From Pseudobacteriovorax antillogorgiicola (GTDB taxonomy: Bacteria; Bdellovibrionota_B; Oligoflexia; Oligoflexales; Oligoflexaceae): a stretch of 64,000 bases of DNA. Positions within the stretch are counted from its first letter, which is position 1. Each line of letters begins with the position of its first letter. Below the pieces are notes generated by a model. That model was not told where the DNA came from. It saw only the letters and a list, made by a program, of their open reading frames with translations, and ran no database searches. The position numbers and the translations under genes were made by a program. Positions 43,131 through 52,742 of this stretch are shown here, one piece after another. The stretch lies in contig NZ_FWZT01000007.1 in NCBI RefSeq assembly GCF_900177345.1, forward strand, positions 124,001-188,000, read 5' to 3'.

Positions 43131-44240
43131 ATGAGTCAAGAAAAAATTACCCCTAAGACACCAGATCAAACGTGGCTCGAAAGCTACTTTTATCCAACCC
43201 TACTAGAAGCAAAAGCCTATAAGATCGATACTCCAGTGGTTGATGTGAAGCTCGACCAAAATGAGAGCCCTTGGGATTGGCCACAGCACTTGAAGAAGAA
43301 AATATTAGATCGCGTTGCGGAGAAACCTTGGAATCGCTATCCAGAACCCATAGGAGAGGAACTGCACCAACGACTTTCTGATTATGTTGGTGTTCCAGCA
43401 AACTGCCTGCTCACCAGCCCTGGTTCGAATATGATGATCCCCCTGGTGTTTGATGCGATGGCCAAAAGCCTGTCTGGCAAAGTGGTGGTAGCGAGACCTT
43501 CATTTGCCTTGTTTGAAATGCACTGCAACTACGCCGGGATTCCCTACGAAACATGGGATCTTGACGAGAACTTTGAGTATCAGCTCGATCGTCTGCCTGA
43601 GCTTCCCGATGGTTCGTTTGTTGTCTTTGCGAGCCCAAACAATCCAACGGGAACAAGTATCTCCCCTGAAATGCTTGAAACCATGCTTGCTCAGAACCCG
43701 AAAACCATGTTCTTAGCTGATGAAGCTTACTATGAGTTCAACGATCAGCCTTATACCCACCTGATGGCGAAATATAGCAATCTCATGATCCTAAGAACAA
43801 TGTCCAAAACTATGGGGGCTGCTGGCGTGCGCTTAGGCTACCTCATGGCACCTGCGGCAATTATCGAGCAAGTTAAGAAGCTTCGCCTACCATATTTGCT
43901 CAATCATTTTTCAATGGAGGCGGCGAAAATCATCTTGAGTGACGATGAGATGCAGGCCTTTGTGAAGAAGAATATTGAGAACGCCGTTAGCGAAAGAGAT
44001 CGGATCTATCAAGCTCTTTCAAAGAAAGCTGCTGATGGTGGCTTCCGTGTTTTTAACTCCAAAGCGAACTTTTTGTTGTTGCAATGGCTGCAAGCGGACG
44101 CCTGTGATAAGGCTTATCGGCACCTAATAGAGAAGGGTATTCTGGTTAGAAATATGAGCAAGGGCCCTGGCTTAGCAGGCTGCTTGCGAGTCAGCATCGG
44201 CACCCAGGAAGAAAATGATCGACTAATCGCTGTATTCTAA
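43131..44240 (+). CDS. hisC: histidinol-phosphate aminotransferase
   Basis: 369 aa. PLP enzyme of class I/II: LDQNESPW opening, SPNNPTGT, DEAYYEF and the PLP Lys in RTMSKTMGAAGVRLGY. HisC converts imidazole-acetol phosphate to histidinol phosphate. No other his gene is in the window, so it may also act on aromatic amino acids; the assignment is by family, not context. Confidence 0.88.
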   Translation: MSQEKITPKTPDQTWLESYFYPTLLEAKAYKIDTPVVDVKLDQNESPWDWPQHLKKKILDRVAEKPWNRYPEPIGEELHQRLSDYVGVPANCLLTSPGSNMMIPLVFDAMAKSLSGKVVVARPSFALFEMHCNYAGIPYETWDLDENFEYQLDRLPELPDGSFVVFASPNNPTGTSISPEMLETMLAQNPKTMFLADEAYYEFNDQPYTHLMAKYSNLMILRTMSKTMGAAGVRLGYLMAPAAIIEQVKKLRLPYLLNHFSMEAAKIILSDDEMQAFVKKNIENAVSERDRIYQALSKKAADGGFRVFNSKANFLLLQWLQADACDKAYRHLIEKGILVRNMSKGPGLAGCLRVSIGTQEENDRLIAVF

Positions 44241-44298
44241 GGACCTTAGAGAGCCTCTGAGCATATAGTTTCTTGATTCCTAAAGGATACAGAATCTT

Positions 44299-44328
44299 CC
44301 TCCGAATAAAATCCATGTAGTTCGGAGG
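44299..44328 (+). promoter_or_regulatory. hairpin that hides the ribosome site of the receiver-TPR gene
   Basis: CCTCCGAA (44299-44306) pairs perfectly with TTCGGAGG (44321-44328) across a 14-nt loop. GGAGG is the Shine-Dalgarno sequence for the ATG at 44336. Pairing would block ribosome entry. Confidence 0.6.
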
Positions 44329-44335
44329 ATGACAT

Positions 44336-45577
44336 ATGGCTGAAGTCAGGGACTTAGCTAAAAAATTTGGTCTAAGTATTCCTACCCAAGTGGATCAGGA
44401 GGATATCGTCTGTCTGGTCGAAGATCAGACGGATATGCGCCTCATTGTAGCCCACCATCTGAACAAAATCGGCTTTAAAAACATCAAACAGTTCACCAAT
44501 GGTCATGAAGCGCTGGATTGGTTGAAAAACAGCAATACAGCTAAGATTTCAGTTACGATATGCGATCATGAAATGCCGATTATGAACGGTTTTGACTTCC
44601 TAGCTGAACTCAAAGCCGATCCCGACTTGGTCCGCGGTCCTTTCGCTATTACCATCGATAATCCCAGTCGAGCGAAAATCATGTTGGCCACCGAAAATGG
44701 GGTGGATGGTGTGCTTGTGAAACCGTTTACCCTGAAGGATATTCTACCCAAACTTCGTCAGGCATTTAAGGTGTTCCATAATCCTGGCAATCCCGAACTA
44801 CTTTATGAAAATGCCAAAGGCGAGTTGAGGCAAGGCAACTTGGAAAAGGCTGAGCACGTCTACAAAAGCCTTATGGATGTCACCTCAAAAGCAGCCCGAC
44901 CCTTGGTTGGTTTAGCCCAAGTAGCGGTACGCAAGGACGATTTCACCAGGGCCGAAGCCCTATTAAAATCTGCTGAGGAGCGTAACGATCACTACGTCCA
45001 TCTATATGTGGAGCGGGGTGAGTTGTTTTCCAAGCAGAATCGTGTGGAAGAAGCTATTGGAGAATTTAAGCGAGCAATCCAACTATCGCCACTCAACCCA
45101 ATCCGATACGAGCGCGCTGCTCAGCTTTTATTTAAACTAGATAAGCACCAGGAAGCGATTGATATACTTAATATCGCCATTCAAAATGAGCTATCATTTC
45201 CCGCACTGCATCACTACTTGAGCCAAGGGTACTACGTCCTTAAAGAATACAAGAAAGCAATCCGCCATATCCGTTCAGCTCTAAGTGTTGAGCCTGAAAA
45301 TGTGGTATACCTGAATCAACTTGGTATTTCCTACAAGGAGTCAGAAGAGCCAGAGGCAGCCCTGAAGACGTACAATCAAATCATCAAGCTCGATCCTGAA
45401 AACAAGGCAGCTCTCTATAATAAGGCCATCTTAATGAAGGTTAAGGGTAATCTCGATGAGGCCATCAAGGTCTTAGACCGCTGTTTGACAAAGCACCCTA
45501 ACTTCAAGCAAGCTAAGGACAAGTACGATGAGTACAGGGCTGAGAAGGAAGAGCAGAAGAAGGAACAAGCAAGCTGA
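44336..45577 (+). CDS. response regulator with TPR repeats
   Basis: 413 aa. A receiver domain (~20-145) has the acidic patch VEDQ, phosphoacceptor Asp in TICDHEMPIMNG, the ITID segment and LVKPF, so it looks functional. Residues ~155-400 form about seven TPR repeats. No DNA-binding output is present, so it should act by protein contacts. Its translation is likely controlled by a hairpin over its ribosome site. The stop overlaps sixA by 1 nt. Confidence 0.9.
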   Translation: MAEVRDLAKKFGLSIPTQVDQEDIVCLVEDQTDMRLIVAHHLNKIGFKNIKQFTNGHEALDWLKNSNTAKISVTICDHEMPIMNGFDFLAELKADPDLVRGPFAITIDNPSRAKIMLATENGVDGVLVKPFTLKDILPKLRQAFKVFHNPGNPELLYENAKGELRQGNLEKAEHVYKSLMDVTSKAARPLVGLAQVAVRKDDFTRAEALLKSAEERNDHYVHLYVERGELFSKQNRVEEAIGEFKRAIQLSPLNPIRYERAAQLLFKLDKHQEAIDILNIAIQNELSFPALHHYLSQGYYVLKEYKKAIRHIRSALSVEPENVVYLNQLGISYKESEEPEAALKTYNQIIKLDPENKAALYNKAILMKVKGNLDEAIKVLDRCLTKHPNFKQAKDKYDEYRAEKEEQKKEQAS

Positions 45578-46071
45578 TGAAAACCATCATTCTCCTAAGG
45601 CATGGAGAAGCCGAATCCCCCGGAAAATTTGAAGATCATGAACGTCCTCTAACGGCAAGAGGTCACAGCCAAGCTCAGTTTATTGGCCAAGCACTCCAAA
45701 GCCGCGGGCTGATTCCTGACGGCGTGATTGTCAGCGATGCCAAACGAACTGTTGAAACCTATAAAAATGTCAAGGATGTAATGGAGCTGAATCCCCGACA
45801 GGAGGTGGTGTCCAGCCGCTTTTATCTTGCTGGTGTCGATCGTATTTTTGAAGAGATGGCTGCCATAGAGGATGACATCAATACAGTTCTATTAATTGGC
45901 CATAATCCTGGCTGGAGTGAAGCCATTGGAGTCTACACTGGTGAATATGAAAGTTTAGGAACTGGCGAAGCGGGTCTCATGAACATCGAGCAAGGGCCTT
46001 GGCTAGAATTGCTTGGGCGAAGCTACCAATGGCAGCTAAAAGAAAAGCTTGGCGCTAGCATAACGAGATGA
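45577..46071 (+). CDS. sixA: SixA-type phosphohistidine phosphatase
   Basis: 164 aa. RHGEAE at the N-terminus and IGHNPG near residue 108 are the two His-phosphatase motifs. SixA-type enzymes remove phosphate from phosphohistidine in phosphorelay or PTS proteins. Translational coupling to a receiver-TPR gene (ATG over the stop) suggests that it acts on the histidine kinase or phosphotransfer protein feeding that regulator; this is inference. Confidence 0.9.
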   Translation: MKTIILLRHGEAESPGKFEDHERPLTARGHSQAQFIGQALQSRGLIPDGVIVSDAKRTVETYKNVKDVMELNPRQEVVSSRFYLAGVDRIFEEMAAIEDDINTVLLIGHNPGWSEAIGVYTGEYESLGTGEAGLMNIEQGPWLELLGRSYQWQLKEKLGASITR

Positions 46072-46126
46072 GCCAATTAAACTAAAATTATACTTCCATG
46101 AATAACTATCCTGCTGATCGCTCAAT

Positions 46127-46774
46127 TCACTCCGATTTGAAGCGAGCCTCGATATCCTGATGATGGTTTGTCAGATGGTTGATCACTGATCGCACCATTT
46201 CTTCGGTGAATATGTGCTGTGTTTGCTCGTTGTAATACTCGGGCATCATCGAACAAGCCTTGCCATAAAGAGTTGTGTGGACAAACATCGCATCATGAGC
46301 CAAGAGTTTGAGTAAGGTTTGGGCTCCCCATTCAGCTGCCGATGGGCCAATATCAGGAATTTCCCGTTGGAAGACATCCTTTAGTACCTGCTGTCCGGGA
46401 GGTCCCATCTCTTCGAAGCTATCGTAAACCGTTTCCACGATCTCTGAGTACTCGCCCTGTAAAAACAGGGCGAAGCCATTGCGAAATTCATCTGAATGCT
46501 TGGCGTAAACATCGCGAATGGATATGGCGAATTCGAAGGCATTGATTTTGCCATCATTGAGAGCCTCGACTTCTTTGTTAAAGAGAAGCTTCGCACGGAT
46601 TAAAATGGCCGCAAAAAGCCCCTCTTTATTCTTAAAATGGTAGTTCACCGCAGCAAGGTTCACACCAGCCTCTTTGGCTATCTCACGGATGGACACCCCG
46701 TGAAAGCCGCTTGTAGCAAATAGCTGACAGGCTGTATCAATGATCTTCTCTTTGGTATCTGCGGGTTTTGTCAT
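46127..46774 (-). CDS. TetR-family transcriptional regulator
   Basis: 215 aa. The N-terminal helix-turn-helix (~10-57) has the TetR pattern with LFATSGFHGVSIREIA and VNYHFKNKEGLF. The C-terminal ligand-binding helices follow, with a CecR-like length. It is the last gene of the TolC-RND-TetR operon, so it is probably a feedback repressor acting at the dyads before the first gene. Confidence 0.9.
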   Translation of the reverse strand: MTKPADTKEKIIDTACQLFATSGFHGVSIREIAKEAGVNLAAVNYHFKNKEGLFAAILIRAKLLFNKEVEALNDGKINAFEFAISIRDVYAKHSDEFRNGFALFLQGEYSEIVETVYDSFEEMGPPGQQVLKDVFQREIPDIGPSAAEWGAQTLLKLLAHDAMFVHTTLYGKACSMMPEYYNEQTQHIFTEEMVRSVINHLTNHHQDIEARFKSE

Positions 46775-46826
46775 AAGCTTCCTTTTCTTCCAGTTTTCGA
46801 TGGCTTCAAGCAGCTACGGCATCTCG

Positions 46827-49800
46827 TTAGTCTTGAGCCTTGCTGGTTTCTGCCGTTAGAATACCAAGCCCGTTAGTGTCATTGGATTCATTTTGGTTTT
46901 TCATACTAGATTTGCCCATCTTAGCCCGTTTTAGGCGCGAAGTCATCCTCTTCACAGCTCCAGAGGCGTCTTCTAGTATCCCATAAGCGCAAGGCACCCA
47001 TACGAGGGTCAAAACAGTGCCGCTGGTGAGACCCCAGGCCATCGCCAAAGTCATGGGAATCAGTATCGCATCACTTCCGCCGATGCCATAAGCAGTTGGT
47101 AAGAGTCCAGATATGGTGGTCAAGGAACTCACAACCACGGCTCTCAGGCGTAGTCCAGAGGACTTTACCAGAACCTCGTCCATCGTGAGACCATTATCTT
47201 CTTGTTTGAGGTCTTCAATAAACGAAATGAGCACGATTCCTGAGTTGACGATAATTCCTCCTAAGCCAATGATGCCAATGAGTGCCAGAAAGCTGATAGG
47301 GCGATCATGGAGGTAGAAGGCGATCGAGAAGCCAACCAAACCCAAAGGTATGGTGGTCATGATGATCAGAGGCCTCAAGTAGGATCGGAACAAGAATACC
47401 AACAGAGCAAAGATCCCAATCAAAGACAGGATCAAGGCATCAAATAGGCTAGCAAGAGACTCGTTAGTACTCTCTTCTTCTCCGCCAAATACAATGGAAG
47501 TGTCGGGATAGGTTTCTTGTAGTTTATTGAATGCCTGAGTGAAGATCTGATTGGCCTTCAGCGCAGTGATGACAGCCTCATCCACATCCGCAGTGATGGT
47601 TTTAGCGCGTTGAAAATCAAAGCGATTGATCTGCGGTTTGCCAGCCTCCTCGCGAAATTTTGCCACCTGACTCAGAGGAATGAGATAGCCCCGAGGGTCC
47701 ATGATTTTAATCTTGTTAAGGTCTTTGATATCAGCCCGGTATTCAGGTGCGAGTTCTACAAGGATATCGACCTCTCTGTTTTTTAAGTCGACGTTGGACA
47801 CCCGGCTGCCGGAAACCGAACTTCGAACGATATTCCCGATACTTTGCACGGTGAGCCCTAGGCGGCTGGCCACCTCTTCATTGATGTCCAAATAGACCCG
47901 GTTATCGCCATAGATGTCGTTGACTTCGACGTTCTTAATACCAGGCTCAGAGTTTAGAGTTTCAATAATACTATTGGTGACCGTTTCCAATGTTTCAGGG
48001 TTTGATGATCGAATCGTACCGTTAACAGCCTTACCAACGGGTGGGCCATTGGCCAGTGCCTCGTAGCTAATGGCAGCATCAGTCGGTACCGAAACTTTTT
48101 CCAAGTCTAAACGGAAGCTGTTACTATCGATGTTGTTCTTAGCAAACTCATCCACAGAGATTCTGAAGAACCCGACATTATCACCGCTCTTTGCCTGGGG
48201 GTCACCTGGCGCTGTTTGAGAGACCCCAGCTTGAGCGACAATCGACGTGATATGATCGCCCATTTCATCATTGATGTTTTTGGTAAGAGTAGCCATCTTA
48301 CGCTCGGTTTCCAGGAGCGGTGTTCCCTTGGGTAGCTCGAACCTGCCGATGTATACTTCAGTCTGTTCCGACGGAAAGAGTACAAATTTATTCATGCCAA
48401 ACATCATGTAAAATGAGCCGATCATCAGGCCACTGAATATAGTAGCGGTGATATAACGATGATGTATCACCCAAGCCATCATCCTTTCGAAAGGTTCAAT
48501 CACACCTCGTTGGAACCAATCGCTTTTTTCCTGCTTCTGGTCTTCGTCAACAATATTCTGATCCGAATTTTCAACCAAGCGCATGGGTAGAAAGAAAAAG
48601 CTCTCAATCAAGCTAGCAACCAAGGCAATTGTGACGACCACAGGGATCCATTTGATGAACTGACCCATAATACCCCGGGTGACCAGCATCGGTAGGAATG
48701 CTGCAATCGTTGTGAACGCCGTCGCCGAAATGGGGAGCCAGAGCTTACTAATAGAGGTTAAGGCTGCCTTCCGAGAGCCCATACCGTCCTTCCGTAAACG
48801 AGCGTAGTTCTCACTGATGACAACGCTGTTGTCGACGAGCATACCCAAGGCGATGACAAGGGCGAGGATCGTGATCGCATTGAGATTCATTCCAAAGACA
48901 GGCATGAAACCAAAAGTCGCTAATACAGCAATCGGCAGCGATAAACTCGCCATAATTCCGACCCGACCTGGCAGAAAAATAAGCAGAAATACAACCACGA
49001 GCACAAGGCCAGACACAGCATTCGACGTCAGTACCTCCAGCCTGTTCTTAACTTTCTCTGCCTCGTTATTATAGACTTTGAATTGATACTCGGGATAGGA
49101 ACTTCGAAATTTCTCAATGGTGCTATCGATGCTTTCAACCAGGGCGAGCGTATCCGCTCCTGATTTTTTGGTGACGATTAACAAAGTTGCTTCTTGACCA
49201 TTATGAAGGGCACGAATCGTTGGATCTTCCTCGGCATCAATAACCTGGGCCACATCTTTGAGCAAGATCTTCTGCCCCGAGAAGTTTGATCGAATAACAA
49301 TGTTTTCGAGGTTTTTGACGTTTTCGATCTTACCTTCCAGCCGAAGCAGTTTCTGCTGGTTTTGGTTCTTGAGGAGCCCGCCAGGGATGTTGATATTTTT
49401 TTCCTGAATTTTTTGAATGACTTCGTTGACGCCAACGTGATTGTCTTCCAGTTTTGCCGGATCGAGTTGAACTCGAAACTGTCGCTCTTGGTGGGCGGTT
49501 AATCTCACATTGAGAACTGATTTGTTGTTTTCGATCGCTTCTTGGAGCTGTTCGGCAATGAGGTCACGCTTCCGGTCAGTGTTTGGGCCGACAATGGCGA
49601 GGTCGATGACCGGGAATTCTTCTGACTTAAGTTCTAAGAATCGTGGGCGATCTCTCAGATCAGGAGGCAAGTCTGATACCCGATCCACAGAACGTTGCAG
49701 ATCGGCCATGACTTCCTTGACATTGACATTGTCTATATCAAGGCGGACAAAGATGGTGCTTTCCCCTGCTTGGCTTACCGAGCGAACGTCTTTAAGCCCA

Positions 49801-50024
49801 GAAACGGAACGAATTTCATCTTCAATAGGCTTCGTGATTCTAGTTTCCATTTCCTCAGCAGAAGCACCATCATAACGAGTTGTGATTGTTGCTGAGGCAA
49901 AGTCTACGGCGGGATAAGATTCTGAATTTAGATCCTTTAGTCCCCCAAGCCCAAAGACCACCACCAAAGCGGTTAGAATCAAAGTGAATTTGTAATTGTC
50001 TAAGAAAAACTTCGATAGATTCAT
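46827..50024 (-). CDS. RND-family efflux transporter
   Basis: 1065 aa, normal for an RND pump. It shows 12 transmembrane spans, two large periplasmic loops, GMLVDNSVVISENY in TM4 and a GGIIVNSGIVL segment in TM10. This is the inner-membrane proton-driven pump of a tripartite system. The flanking genes are TolC-type and TetR, with no membrane-fusion (adaptor) gene visible. Substrates cannot be told from sequence. Confidence 0.93.
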   Translation of the reverse strand: MNLSKFFLDNYKFTLILTALVVVFGLGGLKDLNSESYPAVDFASATITTRYDGASAEEMETRITKPIEDEIRSVSGLKDVRSVSQAGESTIFVRLDIDNVNVKEVMADLQRSVDRVSDLPPDLRDRPRFLELKSEEFPVIDLAIVGPNTDRKRDLIAEQLQEAIENNKSVLNVRLTAHQERQFRVQLDPAKLEDNHVGVNEVIQKIQEKNINIPGGLLKNQNQQKLLRLEGKIENVKNLENIVIRSNFSGQKILLKDVAQVIDAEEDPTIRALHNGQEATLLIVTKKSGADTLALVESIDSTIEKFRSSYPEYQFKVYNNEAEKVKNRLEVLTSNAVSGLVLVVVFLLIFLPGRVGIMASLSLPIAVLATFGFMPVFGMNLNAITILALVIALGMLVDNSVVISENYARLRKDGMGSRKAALTSISKLWLPISATAFTTIAAFLPMLVTRGIMGQFIKWIPVVVTIALVASLIESFFFLPMRLVENSDQNIVDEDQKQEKSDWFQRGVIEPFERMMAWVIHHRYITATIFSGLMIGSFYMMFGMNKFVLFPSEQTEVYIGRFELPKGTPLLETERKMATLTKNINDEMGDHITSIVAQAGVSQTAPGDPQAKSGDNVGFFRISVDEFAKNNIDSNSFRLDLEKVSVPTDAAISYEALANGPPVGKAVNGTIRSSNPETLETVTNSIIETLNSEPGIKNVEVNDIYGDNRVYLDINEEVASRLGLTVQSIGNIVRSSVSGSRVSNVDLKNREVDILVELAPEYRADIKDLNKIKIMDPRGYLIPLSQVAKFREEAGKPQINRFDFQRAKTITADVDEAVITALKANQIFTQAFNKLQETYPDTSIVFGGEEESTNESLASLFDALILSLIGIFALLVFLFRSYLRPLIIMTTIPLGLVGFSIAFYLHDRPISFLALIGIIGLGGIIVNSGIVLISFIEDLKQEDNGLTMDEVLVKSSGLRLRAVVVSSLTTISGLLPTAYGIGGSDAILIPMTLAMAWGLTSGTVLTLVWVPCAYGILEDASGAVKRMTSRLKRAKMGKSSMKNQNESNDTNGLGILTAETSKAQD

Positions 50025-50033
50025 AGCATCCTC

Positions 50034-51485
50034 TTATGCATTCAAGGGGCAAGGGGTTTGGTTGAAGGTACGGAGGTAGTCGAGAAGTGTATTGACTACC
50101 AGTAGGTAAGCATCCACCTCTTTCAACTGACTATCCTGTAAAGAGTCTTGTTCATTAATCAACTCCATAATTGAGATTCTCGCTTGTCGATACTGTTTCT
50201 CGATAGCTATGGAGCTCTTCTTAAGGAGTTGGGTATTGCGCTTTTGATGTTCTATGGTTTCATAGAGAATTTTAATTTGTGGGCCGATGCTCTGTTTTTG
50301 AGCAGCTAATTGAGCGACTAGTTTTTGGCGCTCGGCTTGATAGACTGATTCTTCAAGACTCAAGCGAGCGAGTTTACTTCGAGTTTTGCTCTGATCAAGA
50401 GGCATGGTCAGAGATAAAGCTATGGAGAAGCCATTGATCGGTTGATCGTAGACATTTTTAAAGGATTCGTCATAGGCATCGGCACGACCGAGAACTGTAT
50501 ACGCTCCCGTGAGTGATAGATCTATGTCATCGTAAGTTTCCGTAATGGTGCGATCCAGCCGATGCTGCTTGTCGAGCAGTGCGAGTGATTCTTTATACAT
50601 AGTATCGGCAAGAGGGTCCCGGTCCCGGCTTTGGATACTGACGGTACACTGCATCACGTCAGCTACAATCTTATCGAGTTTTACACTTTTTAATGCGATA
50701 TCATGAGACCCTAGCTCAGGAAGTAGAGTTTTGAGTTGTTGCTCCAGTTGGGTTCTTTGGAATGCGAGAGCCTTGACCACATTTTCACGAGATACCACCT
50801 GAGCCCTCAGTCGGGCGACATCAGCGACATCAGCTACAGAAGAGCGATAGCGTCGCTCTGTTTCCGCGAGTTGGCGCTTAGCACCTTTTAAGAGCCCTTT
50901 GGCTAATCCTTGTGATTGCTCATTGGCAACAAGAGCCCAGTAAATCTTTCGAAGTTCGAACTCGAAGGATTTTTGTTGGATCTGTGCTTCAATATCGTTG
51001 CGTTGTTGTTCAGCAAACGCTCGCTCTACCTCAGCTTGATCGAGACTTCCTAGAAAGTTTTTCCATAGATCCATGGTGAGGCTTGCTTCGAAATTGGTGC
51101 TGGTGAAGTCTTTTAGCAATCCATCTGTGGTACTGCGTTGATCATTACTTACAGCGAGTTTCGAGCTGAAGCCCTTACCGAGATTGGATTGAATTCCAAC
51201 CGAAACCGTTTTGGTTGGTCCAAAGACCACGGCCCCTGGGTAAAGGGCCTGCTCGTTGGTGTCGGTGTAATTCGCGCTCGAAACAAGATTCGTGCTGTAG
51301 CGCTCATGGCTGAGAGTCGATTGCAGGCGCCCTTGCTTTCGAAGAGCTTCAATCTGCTTGCCCGTGGGGTTCTGTTTGCGAGCTAAAGTAATGATATCAC
51401 TCTCAGAAAGCTCCATGGGAGCAGCCCAGGAGGGCGTCACAGAGAGAGCGATCACGGCCGTTATTAAGTATCTTATCGGGTTCAT
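50034..51485 (-). CDS. TolC-family outer-membrane channel protein
   Basis: 483 aa from the ATG at 51485, 8 nt after GGA; ATG 51497 and TTG 51506 are alternatives. Signal peptide (~1-22), then two OEP repeats of long coiled helices and beta strands. It is a trimeric outer-membrane exit duct for the RND pump encoded 9 nt downstream. Confidence 0.9.
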   Translation of the reverse strand: MNPIRYLITAVIALSVTPSWAAPMELSESDIITLARKQNPTGKQIEALRKQGRLQSTLSHERYSTNLVSSANYTDTNEQALYPGAVVFGPTKTVSVGIQSNLGKGFSSKLAVSNDQRSTTDGLLKDFTSTNFEASLTMDLWKNFLGSLDQAEVERAFAEQQRNDIEAQIQQKSFEFELRKIYWALVANEQSQGLAKGLLKGAKRQLAETERRYRSSVADVADVARLRAQVVSRENVVKALAFQRTQLEQQLKTLLPELGSHDIALKSVKLDKIVADVMQCTVSIQSRDRDPLADTMYKESLALLDKQHRLDRTITETYDDIDLSLTGAYTVLGRADAYDESFKNVYDQPINGFSIALSLTMPLDQSKTRSKLARLSLEESVYQAERQKLVAQLAAQKQSIGPQIKILYETIEHQKRNTQLLKKSSIAIEKQYRQARISIMELINEQDSLQDSQLKEVDAYLLVVNTLLDYLRTFNQTPCPLNA

Positions 51486-51504
51486 AGGAATTTCCATTTG
51501 ATTC

Positions 51505-51516
51505 AAACGTTCGTTT
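51505..51516. promoter_or_regulatory. TetR-like operator dyad 1
   Basis: AAACG-TT-CGTTT, a perfect 5+5 dyad with 2-nt centre, directly before the TolC start codons. It shares ATTCAAACGTTCGT with the second site. Confidence 0.5.
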
Positions 51517-51566
51517 CATACAGTCGTATTGTTAATCCATTTATCGGCAAGTGCAAGGAGAAGTTA

Positions 51567-51586
51567 ATTCAAACGTTCGTATTAAT
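51567..51586. promoter_or_regulatory. TetR-like operator dyad 2
   Basis: ATTCAAACGTTCGTATTAAT repeats the first 14 nt of dyad 1 with a less perfect right arm. Centre-to-centre distance is 66 bp. Between the two lies a possible promoter, TTGCAC with a TAACAAT-like -10, on the minus strand. Confidence 0.45.
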
Positions 51587-51737
51587 TATAAGTAGCTGTG
51601 TGTAAAGGAGAAATAAAGATAAAAAACTGTTGCAGTGAGTTTCGAGGTGGGCTGAATAAATGTATTTATTAGCTCATAAAGATTATTTTGCTGTGACGAG
51701 ACGCAGCGGGAGCGCGAGGCTGCTCCCCTATAGACTG

Positions 51738-52649
51738 TTACTTTGCAACTACAACAGATCGAATTTGCCAACGTGGTTTTATGAGTTCATCCGCAGCAAC
51801 TTTGTAAGCGAAAGCGATGACAATAGACTGCCCTTCGAAGCCTTCCAAAGAAAAGCGTTGAGATACCTTTTCTTTGCTGAATGTCTCCTCACTGATCGGC
51901 AGCGATGATGCGATATCAAATGTTTCCCAAGTAGCTGTCGCAAAGTCGCCATCATAGTCAGCAGATACCTTCACCTGAAGCATGTCAGTCATTTTTTCAA
52001 GGTCAGTGCCATATGCAATGACATTGGTAAAGGCGAAGAATGGGTTAGCGATACCTGCAAGGTCGATGGCTGGGGAAATCAACCAGGTCTCAACGAGTTC
52101 ATCACTACCAAATGCTGAGGCCTGAGCGAAGTTTACACCCTGAAAAGAGCTAAGCTGCCACTTGGCCAAGCCAGAGAGGTTCTTAACTTCAAAGTTGCCA
52201 TGCCCTTCGCTGAAGTCTTCTGAAAAAATTTCGGAGTCTTTGCTAACCAAAATAGGGTTGATGTAGAGATCTGAAAGGCTAGTCCCGTCGACTTCACAGA
52301 TATGAAGATCGATCCTGTTTTTTCCTGGCGCGATTTCGAAGGTATTATTATTGGTACGATAGATTTCAGAACAGAACCGGCTTGAAAAAAGGGTTGTGTT
52401 GTTTGCGTCAAGGTAGTCTAGTTCGATTTTGTACTCACCAGGATTCAGTTGAGCGTCAATGGAGCCACTACCACGGAACTCAAACGTTTCTTGAGCTGTA
52501 CTAGCAGTTAAGTAGAATTTGGAATAATCTGCGTCGATTTCAGCCAGGTCAATGGATGCGAGGTTTGAACTTGTTTCCTGCTGCTTTTCCGTTGCGCAGC
52601 CATTAAGCATCAGAATGGTCGAGACAAATAGTCCTGAGAAAGTTTTCAT
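51738..52649 (-). CDS. choice-of-anchor J lipoprotein
   Basis: 303 aa. Signal peptide with lipobox MLNGC (Cys ~18). A beta-rich mature protein has an FSEDFSEGHGNF opening (~145), then WQLSSFQG, ASAFG and TWLISPAIDLAG, typical of choice-of-anchor J (MAM-like) domains. It is probably a surface or periplasmic binding protein. It has its own promoter region upstream and no clear operon partner. Confidence 0.78.
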   Translation of the reverse strand: MKTFSGLFVSTILMLNGCATEKQQETSSNLASIDLAEIDADYSKFYLTASTAQETFEFRGSGSIDAQLNPGEYKIELDYLDANNTTLFSSRFCSEIYRTNNNTFEIAPGKNRIDLHICEVDGTSLSDLYINPILVSKDSEIFSEDFSEGHGNFEVKNLSGLAKWQLSSFQGVNFAQASAFGSDELVETWLISPAIDLAGIANPFFAFTNVIAYGTDLEKMTDMLQVKVSADYDGDFATATWETFDIASSLPISEETFSKEKVSQRFSLEGFEGQSIVIAFAYKVAADELIKPRWQIRSVVVAK

Positions 52650-52742
52650 TGGAAATCCTTGTTTTAGTTTTCAATAAATAGCTAACGATCGACTCTCGTA
52701 TCGAAGAAATATTGCAATATGGGGAACGATAACCTGACGCGG

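Noticed and set aside
51708-51727. GGGAGC/GCTCCC hairpin after the choice-of-anchor J gene
   Set aside because: It has no T-run on the minus strand, so it is not listed as a terminator.
51660-51908. Plus-strand ORF over the lipoprotein 3' end
   Set aside because: Antisense to a clear lipoprotein; no start signal and no domain.
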